From Deinococcus roseus (GTDB lineage Bacteria > Deinococcota > Deinococci > Deinococcales > Deinococcaceae), in the NCBI RefSeq assembly GCF_014646895.1, contig NZ_BMOD01000021.1, forward strand, positions 1-64,000: a stretch of DNA of 64,000 bases, read 5' to 3'. The translations under genes and the position numbers were made by a program. A model generated the notes under the pieces. That model was not told the DNA's origin. It saw only the letters and a list, made by a program, of their open reading frames with translations, and did not search any database. Shown here piece by piece: positions 1-7,854 of the stretch. Numbering within the stretch: position 1 is the first letter of the stretch; the number at the start of each line of letters is the position of its first letter.

Positions 1-82
1 GGCTCTCGGCTCTCGGCTCTCGGCTCTCGGCTCTCGGCTCTCGGCTCTCGGCTCTCGGCTCTCGGCTCTCGGCTCTCGGCTC
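1..82. repeat. Tandem heptamer GGCTCTC, about 11.7 copies
   Basis: Eleven perfect head-to-tail copies of GGCTCTC plus a partial copy run from the window edge to base 82, just past the end of holB. The array is cut by the window start, so its full length is unknown. It is a microsatellite-like array prone to copy-number change. No function is visible. Confidence 0.95.
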
Positions 83-88
83 CAAACC

Positions 89-1012
89 TTAAACCCTTCC
101 CAGCGCTTCCCGCAACTTCAGGGCCAGCACCTGAAACACCAGGGCCGGATTGGCGTACTGTTCCAGCCGTTCCAGGGCTTCTGAGAGGGCCTGGTCTGCC
201 CTGGCGCGCACGGAAAGGGGGTGGTGCCTGAAAGCGAAAAGCAAGGCTTCCGGGTGCCATTCGGGGTTGAAGGATTTCTCCAGTTTTTCGGCTGCGGAGA
301 GGGCGTCCAGCATGCTGCTTTCCAGACCCTGCACCAGTTCACGGGCCTGAACCAGAGCTTCGCGCACGGTTTCCCGCTCGAAGAGCACGCCAGGACGGCC
401 TGCGGCAAAAGCCAGCAGGTCAGGGTCAATCTGGTTTTCCAGGTGCAACAGGGCCTGGTGCATTTCGGCTTCCGGGACCGGAGGCACAAAAATGCGGGCA
501 CAGCGGGACATGATGGTGGGGAGCACCAGTTGCTGGTCCTCGGCAATGAACACGAACATGGCCCGGTGGGGGGGCTCTTCCAGCGTTTTCAGCAGGGCGT
601 TGGCGGCCTCTGCATTCAGGTGTTCTGCACCGTCAAAAATCACCACCTTGCGGCGGGTGTGGGGAGCAATCTGCAGCCACTCCACCACGTGCTGGTCGTA
701 GTCGTGGCCTTCGTCTCGGCGTTCGGTGATCACCTTGACCGGGATGATTTTCCTGCGGGCCTGTTTTCCGGTGCTGGTTTCGCTTTTGGGGGCCACGAAC
801 ATCACATCGGTGTGGGTGTCCCGTGCAATGGCCAGGCAGGACGGACAACTTCCGCAGGCGGTGCCATGTGCACAGTTGGCCAGTGCCGCAATGAAGTGGG
901 CCAGGGCTTTGCGCCCCACCCGCTGGGGACCCAGCAACAAAAAGGCATGGGCAGACTGGGTGCGCAGGGTGTGCATCACCTGCTGGTGTCCGATGATCTG
1001 GAAAGGGTTCAT
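89..1012 (-). CDS. holB: DNA polymerase III subunit delta prime
   Basis: This 307-residue protein is the delta prime subunit of the replicative clamp loader, which helps load the sliding clamp onto primed DNA. The N-terminal AAA+ module has a degenerate P-loop (GPQRVGRK, residues 28-35), followed by a Cys cluster typical of the zinc module (C47, C53, C56, C59), a LLKTLEEPP segment and the SRC motif (MSRCARIF). A degenerate P-loop is usual for delta prime, which does not hydrolyse ATP. It starts 10 bases after the stop of the phosphoesterase gene upstream, so the two are probably one transcript. DnaX would be the main alternative, but the protein is too short and the P-loop is not functional. 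Confidence 0.9.
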   Translation of the reverse strand: MNPFQIIGHQQVMHTLRTQSAHAFLLLGPQRVGRKALAHFIAALANCAHGTACGSCPSCLAIARDTHTDVMFVAPKSETSTGKQARRKIIPVKVITERRDEGHDYDQHVVEWLQIAPHTRRKVVIFDGAEHLNAEAANALLKTLEEPPHRAMFVFIAEDQQLVLPTIMSRCARIFVPPVPEAEMHQALLHLENQIDPDLLAFAAGRPGVLFERETVREALVQARELVQGLESSMLDALSAAEKLEKSFNPEWHPEALLFAFRHHPLSVRARADQALSEALERLEQYANPALVFQVLALKLREALGRV

Positions 1013-1022
1013 GGTCTGGTGT

Positions 1023-1790
1023 TCAGCGTCCGATGATCAGGCGGTCTGCCAGACCGGAAGGCAGGCCCGCATTGATGATCTTGCGTCCTGCGGTCTGGAA
1101 GTCGTATTCCACCCGGAACACTTCAAAGATTGCTCCAGCATCATCAAAAATGCCGTAACTTGCACGGGGATCTCCGTCGCGGGGCTGTCCCACACTGCCA
1201 GGGTTGAGCATCCAGCGTGCCCTGGGGGGCATCACGGCACGGGCGTTGCCTTTCATGGGGGCACTCTTGACCCATTCGCCCACAGGACCTTCCAGGGTGG
1301 AGTAGATCATGGGAACGTGGGTGTGACCGTAAAAGCAGACCCGTCCGTCCCACAAAGTGAATTCTTCACGGGCGTGGGAGGTGCTGTCCAGGTACTTGTC
1401 CGGGTTGGAAGGGCTGCCGTGCACGCACAAAAGCTCATTGAAGCGGGATTGGGTGGCGTCCAGGCGCAGGGTTTTGCCCCAGCCGTTGATGGTCAGCAAA
1501 TCTGCCTCGGAAAGCTGGTCCAGTTGCCACTTGAGGGCCAGTTGTGCTGGAGCGTTGATCAGGAGTTGCTGGTTGCGGGTCAGGCGAATCAGGTTGGATT
1601 CGTGGTTCCCCTGAATGCTGGGCACCCCCAGAGCCACCAGGTGTTGGAGCACCTCAACGGGGCTTCCTCCGTAACCGATGGCATCGCCCAGGAAAACCAT
1701 GCGGTCATACTGGCGTTTCTCGGCGTCTTGCAACACGGCTTCAAAGGCCTCGAGATTGGCGTGAATGTCAGAGAAAATCAGGGTGCGCAT
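1023..1790 (-). CDS. Metallophosphoesterase of the MJ0936/YfcE type
   Basis: This 255-residue calcineurin-like phosphoesterase probably hydrolyses phosphodiesters with two metal ions. The signature motifs are in order: SDIHAN near the N-terminus, FLGDAIGYG, IQGNHES and FYGHTHVP. The frame is open further upstream, but the ATG at 1790 has a good ribosome site (GGGAG) and places the DxH motif at residues 7-9, as in the family; the longer start does not. It lies directly upstream of holB on the same strand with a 10-base gap. The substrate is not predictable from the sequence; proteins of this type act on cyclic nucleotides or other phosphodiesters. Confidence 0.85.
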   Translation of the reverse strand: MRTLIFSDIHANLEAFEAVLQDAEKRQYDRMVFLGDAIGYGGSPVEVLQHLVALGVPSIQGNHESNLIRLTRNQQLLINAPAQLALKWQLDQLSEADLLTINGWGKTLRLDATQSRFNELLCVHGSPSNPDKYLDSTSHAREEFTLWDGRVCFYGHTHVPMIYSTLEGPVGEWVKSAPMKGNARAVMPPRARWMLNPGSVGQPRDGDPRASYGIFDDAGAIFEVFRVEYDFQTAGRKIINAGLPSGLADRLIIGR

Positions 1791-1875
1791 TGGGTCTCCC
1801 AACCATGTTAACAGATGGCGCGAAAAATGATAGACGGATGTGCAAGCCACATGCCCCAGATTGGATCCAACTTGA

Positions 1876-1881
1876 TAAGAT
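1876..1881 (+). promoter_or_regulatory. Leaderless-type -10 box TAAGAT
   Basis: TAAGAT lies 6 bases before the ATG at 1888, and no Shine-Dalgarno sequence is present. This matches the TANNNT leaderless promoter layout of Deinococcus. No clear -35 is visible. Confidence 0.6.
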
Positions 1882-1887
1882 GCAGCC

Positions 1888-2598
1888 ATGAGCATTCCTC
1901 GTGTGGGTATCACCACCTCCCAGTTGATTGACCCTGCCCTCAAGCGCCTGTTCAATGGCACCTCCAGACTCTATGCCCAGGGGGTCCTGGATGCCGGAGG
2001 TGCACCCGTTTTGCTGCCCAACCTCCCGGAAGCTGCTGACCTGTACGTGAAGCAACTGGACGCTGTGTTGTTCAGTGGAGGGGTGGATTTGCATCCTGGC
2101 CTTTACCAGGAAGAACCCGTGCTGGGCCTCGGAGAAGTGGATGAGGAGCGGGACGCTTTTGAAGTGGCCCTCTACCACGCGGCCCGCAAAGCAGGACTGC
2201 CCATCCTGGGAATCTGCCGGGGCATGCAGGCCATCAACGTCTTTGAAGGTGGAAACCTCTACCAGCACCTTCCCAACCACCCTGAATTCTGGGGAGACCA
2301 CTCCCAGAAAGCCCTGCCCCCAAATCTGGCCCACGAGGTGCACATTGCAGAGGGCAGTCTGCTGGCTGCCCACCATCCAGAATTGAAACTCCGGGTGAAC
2401 AGCTACCACCATCAGGCGGTGAAAACCCTGGCCCCATCTTTGCAAATGGCTGCGACAAGCTCAGATGGTCTGGTCGAGGCATATCAGGGAGATGGAATTT
2501 TTGCGGTGCAGTGGCACCCAGAGCTCACTTTCCAGAAACACCCCCAGCACCTTGGCCCTTTCAAAATCCTGATGGACCTGCTGAAAGTGCAGGTGTGA
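1888..2598 (+). CDS. Class I glutamine amidotransferase-like hydrolase (peptidase C26, PuuD-like)
   Basis: This 236-residue cytosolic hydrolase belongs to the family of gamma-glutamyl-gamma-aminobutyrate hydrolases, which cleave gamma-glutamyl amides. The nucleophile elbow GICRGMQ carries the catalytic Cys, and QWHPEL near the C-terminus supplies the His and Glu. An N-terminal GVxxxxSQ-like stretch (GITTSQ) and NSYHHQAV also fit the family. The gene is divergent from the phosphoesterase upstream and has a leaderless-type promoter. The next gene starts one base after its stop, so both are likely co-transcribed. A role in putrescine breakdown is only inferred, since no puu genes are nearby. Confidence 0.85.
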   Translation: MSIPRVGITTSQLIDPALKRLFNGTSRLYAQGVLDAGGAPVLLPNLPEAADLYVKQLDAVLFSGGVDLHPGLYQEEPVLGLGEVDEERDAFEVALYHAARKAGLPILGICRGMQAINVFEGGNLYQHLPNHPEFWGDHSQKALPPNLAHEVHIAEGSLLAAHHPELKLRVNSYHHQAVKTLAPSLQMAATSSDGLVEAYQGDGIFAVQWHPELTFQKHPQHLGPFKILMDLLKVQV

Positions 2599-2599
2599 G

Positions 2600-3109
2600 G
2601 TGCCCCTGACCGTCTGGCAGGACGCATACGACGGCATCTGGGTCTGCCATGAAGGGCTTGCAGGCGGGTACGACTGGCTGATGGTGGGCCTGACCTCTCA
2701 ACATGTGCAGGTCCAACAGGTGCTGGAGGGTTTGCCCGGAGCTTTTAAAGGGAGGCTGCAGGTGTTGCTGCTGCCAGAGGTCACTGCGCTGCCCCTGGAA
2801 CGGGCTTTGCAGGAGCACCCTGTGCGTGGGGTGATGGTCCTGGGACGCGATCTGCAGGGTGGGCCAGCCCTGGACCTCCCGGAGCGGCATGTGGACACCA
2901 CCAGTGGACTGGTGTACCAGGAGGGAGGCAGTTACCCGGCCTGGAACAGTGTCCTTTCTGGACAGGGTGACGCACTTCCCGATCTGTGGGCCAGCGCATG
3001 CACTAAACTGGGGGTTCCGGTGGTGGTGTGTTCTCCCGAACGTGCCCTGGAAACCTGGCAGCTCTGGTGGGAAAAAACACCACTGGCCTTGCAAAACCTC
3101 GAAACCTGA
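2600..3109 (+). CDS. Hypothetical protein, 169 residues
   Basis: The frame opens with a GTG one base after the C26 hydrolase stop and runs to within 30 bases of hemW, so it looks like the middle gene of a short operon. No family was recognised. The protein is soluble with several beta-rich stretches (LQVLLLPEVT, RGVMVLGRD, GVPVVVCSPE) alternating with helices, which suggests an alpha/beta fold. It is rich in Trp and has no signal peptide or membrane segment. Codon use resembles the neighbours, which supports a real gene. The start is uncertain because no ribosome site is obvious. Confidence 0.65.
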   Translation: MPLTVWQDAYDGIWVCHEGLAGGYDWLMVGLTSQHVQVQQVLEGLPGAFKGRLQVLLLPEVTALPLERALQEHPVRGVMVLGRDLQGGPALDLPERHVDTTSGLVYQEGGSYPAWNSVLSGQGDALPDLWASACTKLGVPVVVCSPERALETWQLWWEKTPLALQNLET

Positions 3110-3137
3110 CCCTGAAACCTGAAATGTTGACCCCAGA

Positions 3138-4286
3138 ATGCTGAACCCTGTCAAACACCTCTACCTGCATGTGCCTTTCTGCCCGACCCTGTGTCCGTAC
3201 TGTGATTTTCACGTGCTGACCCGCACTTCGGGCATGGTGGAGCAGTACCTGCAGCGCATCTGCGAGGAAGTGCAACATCAGGCTGCACTTTACCCTGTGG
3301 ACCTCAAAACCGTTTATTTCGGGGGGGGCACCCCGTCTTTCCTGCGGGATGCAGAGATGGTGCATCTGGTGGAAAGCGTGCGCTCAGGGCTGGGCTGGGG
3401 CCAGGAAGAGAACACCCTGGAAATCAATCCGGGCACCGTGACCCTGGAGCGTGCAGCACTCTGGAAAGACCTGGGGTTTGACCGGGCCAGTGTGGGGGTG
3501 CAAAGCCTGAACGACACCACCCTGAAATTTCTGGGCCGGCAGCACAATGCACAGCAGGCCTGCAAGGCCATCGAGATCCTGCTGGAAGTGGGCTTTCGGG
3601 TGTCTGGCGACCTGATCACGGCGGTTCCGGGCCAGCACCTGCAGGAAGACATCAAAGGTCTGTCTGAACTGGGCATTGACCACATCTCTGCGTACACCCT
3701 CACCATTGAAGAGGGCACCGAATTTTACCGCCGGGGCGTGCAGGTCCGTGAGGAAGACGAGCGGGAGGGTTTTGAGCTGACCGCTGAACTTTTGACCCAG
3801 CAGGGCTTCGAGCGGTATGAGATCAGCAATTATGCCCGTCCGGGAGCCCACTCCAGGCACAATCTGGCGTACTGGACCAACCAGCATTACCTGGGCATTG
3901 GACCGGGGGCTTCCGGGCATTACCCGACCTCCAGACCAAATTTGCTGTCACAGCGGATCACCAATCCCAGACTCTATGACTGGCTGAAAATGCCTTTCAC
4001 AGAGCGTGACATCGAAGACATTGCCCCTGCAGATTTTGTGACGGACGCCCTGTTCATGGGATTGCGTCTGAAGCAGGGGGTGGACCTTGCTCTGCTCACC
4101 CGGCAGAGTGGTCTGGACGTGCTGGAAAGGTACCAGGAACCTTTGCAAAAACACCTGAACAAAGGATTGCTGACCTTGCAGGAAGGGGTTTTAAAGGCCA
4201 CCGAGGAAGGGAAATGGGTGTTGAACCAGATCATCACCGATTTTCTGTTGCGGGATGCAGAAGATGCAGAAGATTCTGGAGCCTGA
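3138..4286 (+). CDS. hemW: Radical SAM heme chaperone HemW
   Basis: This 382-residue radical SAM protein resembles coproporphyrinogen III dehydrogenase but belongs to the HemW group, which binds heme and hands it to target proteins. The iron-sulfur motif CPTLCPYCDF (CxxxCxxC) lies at about residues 16-23, followed by the GGGTPS glycine motif and the SVGVQSLND segment. A C-terminal HemW-type domain follows (FMGLRLKQGVD). The CxxxCxxC motif lacks the fourth Cys (CxxxCxxCxC) that marks true HemN, which favours HemW. It ends 18 bases before the next gene. Confidence 0.88.
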   Translation: MLNPVKHLYLHVPFCPTLCPYCDFHVLTRTSGMVEQYLQRICEEVQHQAALYPVDLKTVYFGGGTPSFLRDAEMVHLVESVRSGLGWGQEENTLEINPGTVTLERAALWKDLGFDRASVGVQSLNDTTLKFLGRQHNAQQACKAIEILLEVGFRVSGDLITAVPGQHLQEDIKGLSELGIDHISAYTLTIEEGTEFYRRGVQVREEDEREGFELTAELLTQQGFERYEISNYARPGAHSRHNLAYWTNQHYLGIGPGASGHYPTSRPNLLSQRITNPRLYDWLKMPFTERDIEDIAPADFVTDALFMGLRLKQGVDLALLTRQSGLDVLERYQEPLQKHLNKGLLTLQEGVLKATEEGKWVLNQIITDFLLRDAEDAEDSGA

Positions 4287-4291
4287 TTCGG

Positions 4292-4297
4292 TATCAT
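4292..4297 (+). promoter_or_regulatory. Leaderless-type -10 box TATCAT
   Basis: TATCAT lies 7 bases before the ATG at 4305, with no Shine-Dalgarno sequence. It overlaps an in-frame upstream ATG at 4296, so it also argues for the downstream start. Confidence 0.55.
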
Positions 4298-4304
4298 GGC
4301 AACC

Positions 4305-4877
4305 ATGACCCTTTCCCCCGAGCAGGTTCTGGAGGTGTGCAAAGCCCTGGGCGATGCCAACCGCCTGCGCATTCTGGGTTTGCTGGCTGCCCGGCCCCGT
4401 TCAGTGGAAAAAATGGCTGAGGCCTTGCAAATTGGGGTTTCCACCACCTCACACCACCTGAGCAGGCTCTCAAAAGCAGGGCTGGTTGATGCTGCTGCAC
4501 AGGGGCATTACAGCATTTACTCTGTGCGGCAGGAAACCCTGAATCTGATGTCTCAGGTGCTCGTCAACCCTGCCCAGCTTTCAGGGCTTCTGGAGGTGCA
4601 GGCAGATGGGGACAAATACGCCTCCAAGGTGCTGCAGGTGTTTCTGGAGGCAGACGGCAGGATCAAAGCTTTTCCCACCCAGCAGAAGAAACTGCTGGTG
4701 CTGCTGGCTTACGTGGCAAAGCCTTTCGAGCAGGGAAAAACCTACACCGAAAAAGAAGTCAATGCGGTGCTGTCCCGTTTCCATGCAGACACCGCCACCC
4801 TCAGAAGAAACCTGGTGGAACTGGGTTTCATGCAACGTGAGGGGGGCGGCGGCAAATACTGGCGAACCCCAGAATAG
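4305..4877 (+). CDS. ArsR-type regulator with C-terminal DUF2087 domain
   Basis: This 190-residue protein joins an N-terminal ArsR-type winged helix (ALGDANRLRILGLLAARP, then VSTTSHHLSRLSKAGLV as the recognition helix) to a C-terminal DUF2087 domain (YTEKEVNAVL, LRRNLVELGF, KYWR). It should be a cytosolic transcription regulator; no metal-binding Cys pair is visible. A paralogue with the same C-terminal domain begins 100 bases downstream, followed by a GIY-YIG protein. The ATG at 4305 was chosen over that at 4296 because of the leaderless -10 spacing. Confidence 0.82.
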   Translation: MTLSPEQVLEVCKALGDANRLRILGLLAARPRSVEKMAEALQIGVSTTSHHLSRLSKAGLVDAAAQGHYSIYSVRQETLNLMSQVLVNPAQLSGLLEVQADGDKYASKVLQVFLEADGRIKAFPTQQKKLLVLLAYVAKPFEQGKTYTEKEVNAVLSRFHADTATLRRNLVELGFMQREGGGGKYWRTPE

Positions 4878-4977
4878 GCAACATCTGGTCTGTTTGTTTC
4901 CCTTAAGCCTTTTGGCGATGGTGGGGACTGTTCGATCTCTGTAAAATCATTTTGATAGATATCGAAAGGATCATCCC

Positions 4978-5514
4978 ATGCTGCAGAGCACCCACCTCAA
5001 AAATTTCCTTCTGCTGCACCACCCACACAGGCAGGTGGTGCTGGAAGCCTTGCAAACCGGACCCCACAGCCTGCTAGACCTGGTCGCATTGCTTTACAAC
5101 ACCCAGCAGACAGAACACCACCTCGGCAAACTGCAAAAAGCAGGTCTGGTGAAACAGGATGCCGCAGTTTACGTCCTGGCTCTGGACCGCTTTCAGGAAG
5201 CCCAGCAAAAGGCACAACATCCCTGGCTGGAAAAAAACCGCCCCTTTTTTCAACTTCTGGAACAGGCTTTTGACGAAAATGGTGTTCTGAGAGCACTTCC
5301 ACAGCAAAACAACAAAAAGCGGGCTTTGCTGGAAAAACTTTCCCTGCTTTTTGCGGCAGACCAGAAGTACACTGAAAAAGAAGTCAATGCCCTGCTGCTG
5401 GGTTTTACCAGAGACCCTTTTCTGCTGCGCCGCAGCCTGATCGATGCAGGGCTGCTGTCCCGCACGCCCAGTGGCAGCCAGTACTGGAGGGAAACCCATG
5501 TCCCAGAAATATAA
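4978..5514 (+). CDS. Helix-turn-helix protein with DUF2087 domain, paralogue of the preceding gene
   Basis: This 178-residue protein has a winged-helix-like N-terminus (LEALQTGPHSLLDLVALLYNT, then HHLGKLQKAGLV) and a C-terminal DUF2087 domain (KYTEKEVNALLLGF, LLRRSLIDAGLL, QYWR) clearly related to the protein encoded just upstream. The N-terminal half has diverged much more than the C-terminal half. A ribosome site (AAAGGA) precedes the ATG. Upstream, TTCGAT at 4929 and ATCGAA at 4960 form a loose inverted repeat that might be an operator. The stop overlaps the start of the GIY-YIG gene by 17 bases, which indicates co-expression. Confidence 0.75.
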   Translation: MLQSTHLKNFLLLHHPHRQVVLEALQTGPHSLLDLVALLYNTQQTEHHLGKLQKAGLVKQDAAVYVLALDRFQEAQQKAQHPWLEKNRPFFQLLEQAFDENGVLRALPQQNNKKRALLEKLSLLFAADQKYTEKEVNALLLGFTRDPFLLRRSLIDAGLLSRTPSGSQYWRETHVPEI

Positions 5515-5845
5515 AGGCTTCACGCCCCTGATGGGCATCTGGATCATCCGCAACCACAAGAACGGCAAGGTGCTGCTGGGAGCCAGTGAACACGCCCAGG
5601 CCAAACTGAACGCCTACCAGTTCCAGTTGAAAATGGGGAGCTGCATGGTGCGCTCTTTGCAGCAAGACTGGAATCAGGATGGCCCGGAAAACTTCAGCTT
5701 CGAGATTCTCGATGAACTGGAACCCGATCCTGGCAAGGGAGAGCACTTTGATTACCGCCAGGATCTCAAAGACCTGGAGGCATTGTGGCTGGAAGACCTG
5801 CAGCCTTACGAGCCCAGAGGGTACCACAAGCCCAGAAAATCCTGA
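5498..5845 (+). CDS. GIY-YIG family protein lacking both signature tyrosines
   Basis: This 115-residue protein consists of a single GIY-YIG-like domain. The two signature strands read GIW (residues 13-15) and LLG (26-28), so both hallmark tyrosines are replaced. The rest of the fold is recognisable: the QFQLKMGS and LQQDWNQDG helix, then ENFSFEILDELEP and LEALWLEDLQP. Nuclease activity is therefore doubtful. The ATG at 5498 follows a good ribosome site (GGAGG) and overlaps the upstream DUF2087 gene by 17 bases. From memory, similar small GIY-YIG proteins sit next to DUF2087 regulators in Firmicutes, which would suggest a conserved functional unit. Confidence 0.75.
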   Translation: MSQKYKGFTPLMGIWIIRNHKNGKVLLGASEHAQAKLNAYQFQLKMGSCMVRSLQQDWNQDGPENFSFEILDELEPDPGKGEHFDYRQDLKDLEALWLEDLQPYEPRGYHKPRKS

Positions 5846-5927
5846 CAGCAAAAGCTGGCTGAAACAGCCCTGATCAAAAAGCCAAGAAAAAGCAAGTCTG
5901 AGCTCCACGTCTCCTTCACTTTTCTTG

Positions 5928-5964
5928 CAGCCCTGCTTCCTAAATTGGAAGCAGGGCTGATTTT
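5928..5964 (+). terminator. Intrinsic terminator after the GIY-YIG gene
   Basis: A perfect 13-base-pair stem (CAGCCCTGCTTCC with GGAAGCAGGGCTG, loop TAAATT) is followed by ATTTT. It closes the DUF2087/GIY-YIG unit. Confidence 0.85.
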
Positions 5965-5988
5965 GATGGGATGGATCAAGGGGGAATC

Positions 5989-6480
5989 ATGGCTGAAGTG
6001 AAACGTCATGGCGATCTGGACATTGACACAGATTCAAAGCACAGCGAATTGCAGTGGAAAATTCAGCATGTGGGCTGGTGGGCCATGTTTTTGCTGATCC
6101 TGCTGGGTTTGCTTGGATTGCTGGGGCCAGGGTTTTTAAGTCACCGCAACGTTCAAGGGACAGGTTTGAAAGTCCAGTACGAGCATTTTTTGCATCTTGA
6201 CACACCCACTTTGCTGGAAGCAGAGCTGCAGCAGGACGCTGAACATCCTGTTCTGACCCTGGCCCAGGATTACCTGAAGGCTTTTGAGATCCAGTCCATT
6301 CAGCCTGAACCCGAAAAAATGACCATTCAGGATGGAAAGTATCGGGTGGCTTTTCATGCCCTGTCCAGAGGGGCCACCATCCAGATGAAGTTGATTCCGC
6401 AGCAAACAGGCCGTGTTGAAGGGGATCTGGCCCTGGAGCCAGATCCTGCTGTTGAAATCCGTCATTTCGTTTACCCCTGA
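5989..6480 (+). CDS. Single-pass membrane protein of unknown function
   Basis: The protein has 163 residues when started at the ATG at 5989, which follows AAGGGGGAATC; an in-frame ATG at 5971 has no ribosome site. After about 30 charged residues there is one membrane segment (WWAMFLLILLGLLGLLGPGF), then an extracytoplasmic domain of about 110 residues rich in beta strands. No family was recognised. It lies 9 bases before a DUF421 gene. Similar small proteins often accompany DUF421 proteins, so the two may work together in the envelope. Confidence 0.7.
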   Translation: MAEVKRHGDLDIDTDSKHSELQWKIQHVGWWAMFLLILLGLLGLLGPGFLSHRNVQGTGLKVQYEHFLHLDTPTLLEAELQQDAEHPVLTLAQDYLKAFEIQSIQPEPEKMTIQDGKYRVAFHALSRGATIQMKLIPQQTGRVEGDLALEPDPAVEIRHFVYP

Positions 6481-6489
6481 GGAGGAAAC

Positions 6490-6939
6490 ATGGAACCCAT
6501 CTTGCACGGTGCCATCCTGTATTTTTCCCTGATGCTGATTTTCCGGGTGGCGGGAAAGCGCAGTCTGGCCCAGACCACCACCTTCGATTTTGTGTTGCTG
6601 CTGATCATCAGCGAAACAGTGGACAATTACTTCATGAAACAGGATTACTCCTATGTGGGGGTGCTGTCTCTGGTGGTCACCCTGATCGGACTGGACATCC
6701 TGCTCTCGAAAGTCAAGCAGAAATCCCCCCTGCTGGAACGCTGGATGGACGATGTTCCGGTGATCCTGATCGATCAGGGCAAGGTGCTGGATGCCCACCT
6801 GAAAAAATCCCGCATTGACCTTTCAGACATTCTGGAAGCGGCCCGCACCAGCCAGGGCATTGAACGGCTGGACCAGATCAAATACGCCATTCTGGAGCGT
6901 TCTGGCACCATTTCGGTGGTGCCAAAGGAGCAAGCATGA
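6490..6939 (+). CDS. DUF421 (YetF-like) membrane protein
   Basis: This 149-residue protein has about three N-terminal membrane segments (ILYFSLMLIFRVAGKRSL, FVLLLIISETVDNY, GVLSLVVTLIGLDILL) and the cytosolic YetF-type domain: VPVILIDQGKVL, then DLSDILEAARTSQGIERLDQIKYAILERSGTISVVPKE. It is shorter than B. subtilis YetF because the C-terminal extension is missing. The ribosome site GAGGA is well placed. The stop overlaps the next gene's ATG (ATGA), so translation is coupled. The biochemical role of DUF421 proteins is not well defined. Confidence 0.85.
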   Translation: MEPILHGAILYFSLMLIFRVAGKRSLAQTTTFDFVLLLIISETVDNYFMKQDYSYVGVLSLVVTLIGLDILLSKVKQKSPLLERWMDDVPVILIDQGKVLDAHLKKSRIDLSDILEAARTSQGIERLDQIKYAILERSGTISVVPKEQA

Positions 6940-7793
6940 CCTCTGAAGTTTCGCCCATCCTGGATTTGTTTTCCCTGACCCTGGAAGTGAACCACCTGCA
7001 GAAGGCCTGCGATTTTTATCAGCAGGTGGTGGGCCTCAAAGTGCAGGCTCTGGATGAGAAACAGGGCACCTGCACGCTGGAATTTTCTTCCGGGCAGCAG
7101 CTTCATCTGTGGATGCCCATCACCCGACAGGTCCCGTCTGAGCGCCTCTCCCAACTGGGGGCCAGAGGGGGCAGCCATGTGCACTGGGCCATGCAAATTC
7201 CAAAAGGCACCCTGCAACAGGCCAGAGAACATCTGGGACAGCATGGGATTCCCTGGCAGGAGATCGACCTTGCCAGCGGAGACCAGCCTGCAGACCTTGG
7301 ACTGTACTTCTGGGATCCGGCTTTTCACGGTCTGGAACTGCGAGAAGTGGATGTGCAAGATGAGCGTTTTCCAGTGGTTCCTCCTGGCCAGGCTGCTGAA
7401 ACAGGTTTGCCTGTGGTGGGTCTCAGGGAAGTGGCGCTGGCTTTTCAGGATTACGCAGCCATGAAACAGCGCCTGCCAGAGGCTTACGGCTTCGCCTTCT
7501 TGAAAGAGATGGAAGACCGCAACTTTGCCCAGTTCACCCTGGGACCATGGCCTGAAAGGGATGGTCTGTTCACACCCAGACGCTGGCTGTATGCCTGGGA
7601 TCCGCAGGTGGGTCTGGCAGACATGCTGGGAGGAGAACACGCCACCGTGACTTTCCTGGCCGATGTGGACGCAGTGGAAAAGCGGGTTCGTCAGTCAGGG
7701 CTCTCCCATTTTCGGGATGAGCAGGGTCTGGTGGTGTGTGACCCTGAAGGGCATGTTTTTGAGTTTGTGCCCTTTGAGTTCATGCAGGATTGA
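6936..7793 (+). CDS. Two-domain VOC (glyoxalase/bleomycin resistance/dioxygenase) protein
   Basis: This 285-residue protein has two vicinal-oxygen-chelate modules, like catechol-2,3-dioxygenase CatE. Module one runs over about residues 5-140 (SLTLEVNHLQKACDFYQQVVGL, HVHWAM, GLYFWDPAFHGLELREV). Module two begins near residue 150 (GLREVALAFQDYAAMKQRLPEAYGF) and ends with VCDPEGHVFEFVPFE. The first expected His ligand is a Ser in module one, so metal binding may be changed. It is translationally coupled to the DUF421 gene by an ATGA overlap. The substrate cannot be inferred. Confidence 0.78.
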   Translation: MTSEVSPILDLFSLTLEVNHLQKACDFYQQVVGLKVQALDEKQGTCTLEFSSGQQLHLWMPITRQVPSERLSQLGARGGSHVHWAMQIPKGTLQQAREHLGQHGIPWQEIDLASGDQPADLGLYFWDPAFHGLELREVDVQDERFPVVPPGQAAETGLPVVGLREVALAFQDYAAMKQRLPEAYGFAFLKEMEDRNFAQFTLGPWPERDGLFTPRRWLYAWDPQVGLADMLGGEHATVTFLADVDAVEKRVRQSGLSHFRDEQGLVVCDPEGHVFEFVPFEFMQD

Positions 7794-7810
7794 GGGGACA
7801 CAGGAAAAAT

Positions 7811-7831
7811 GCCGCATTGGAGCGGCTCTTT
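7811..7831. terminator. Weak hairpin between convergent genes
   Basis: GCCGC and GCGGC (loop ATTGGA) followed by TCTTTCT lie between the convergent VOC and MFS genes. The stem is only 5 base pairs, so this is a weak call. Confidence 0.35.
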
Positions 7832-7854
7832 CTGTTGAACCTTGAGGCCAGACT

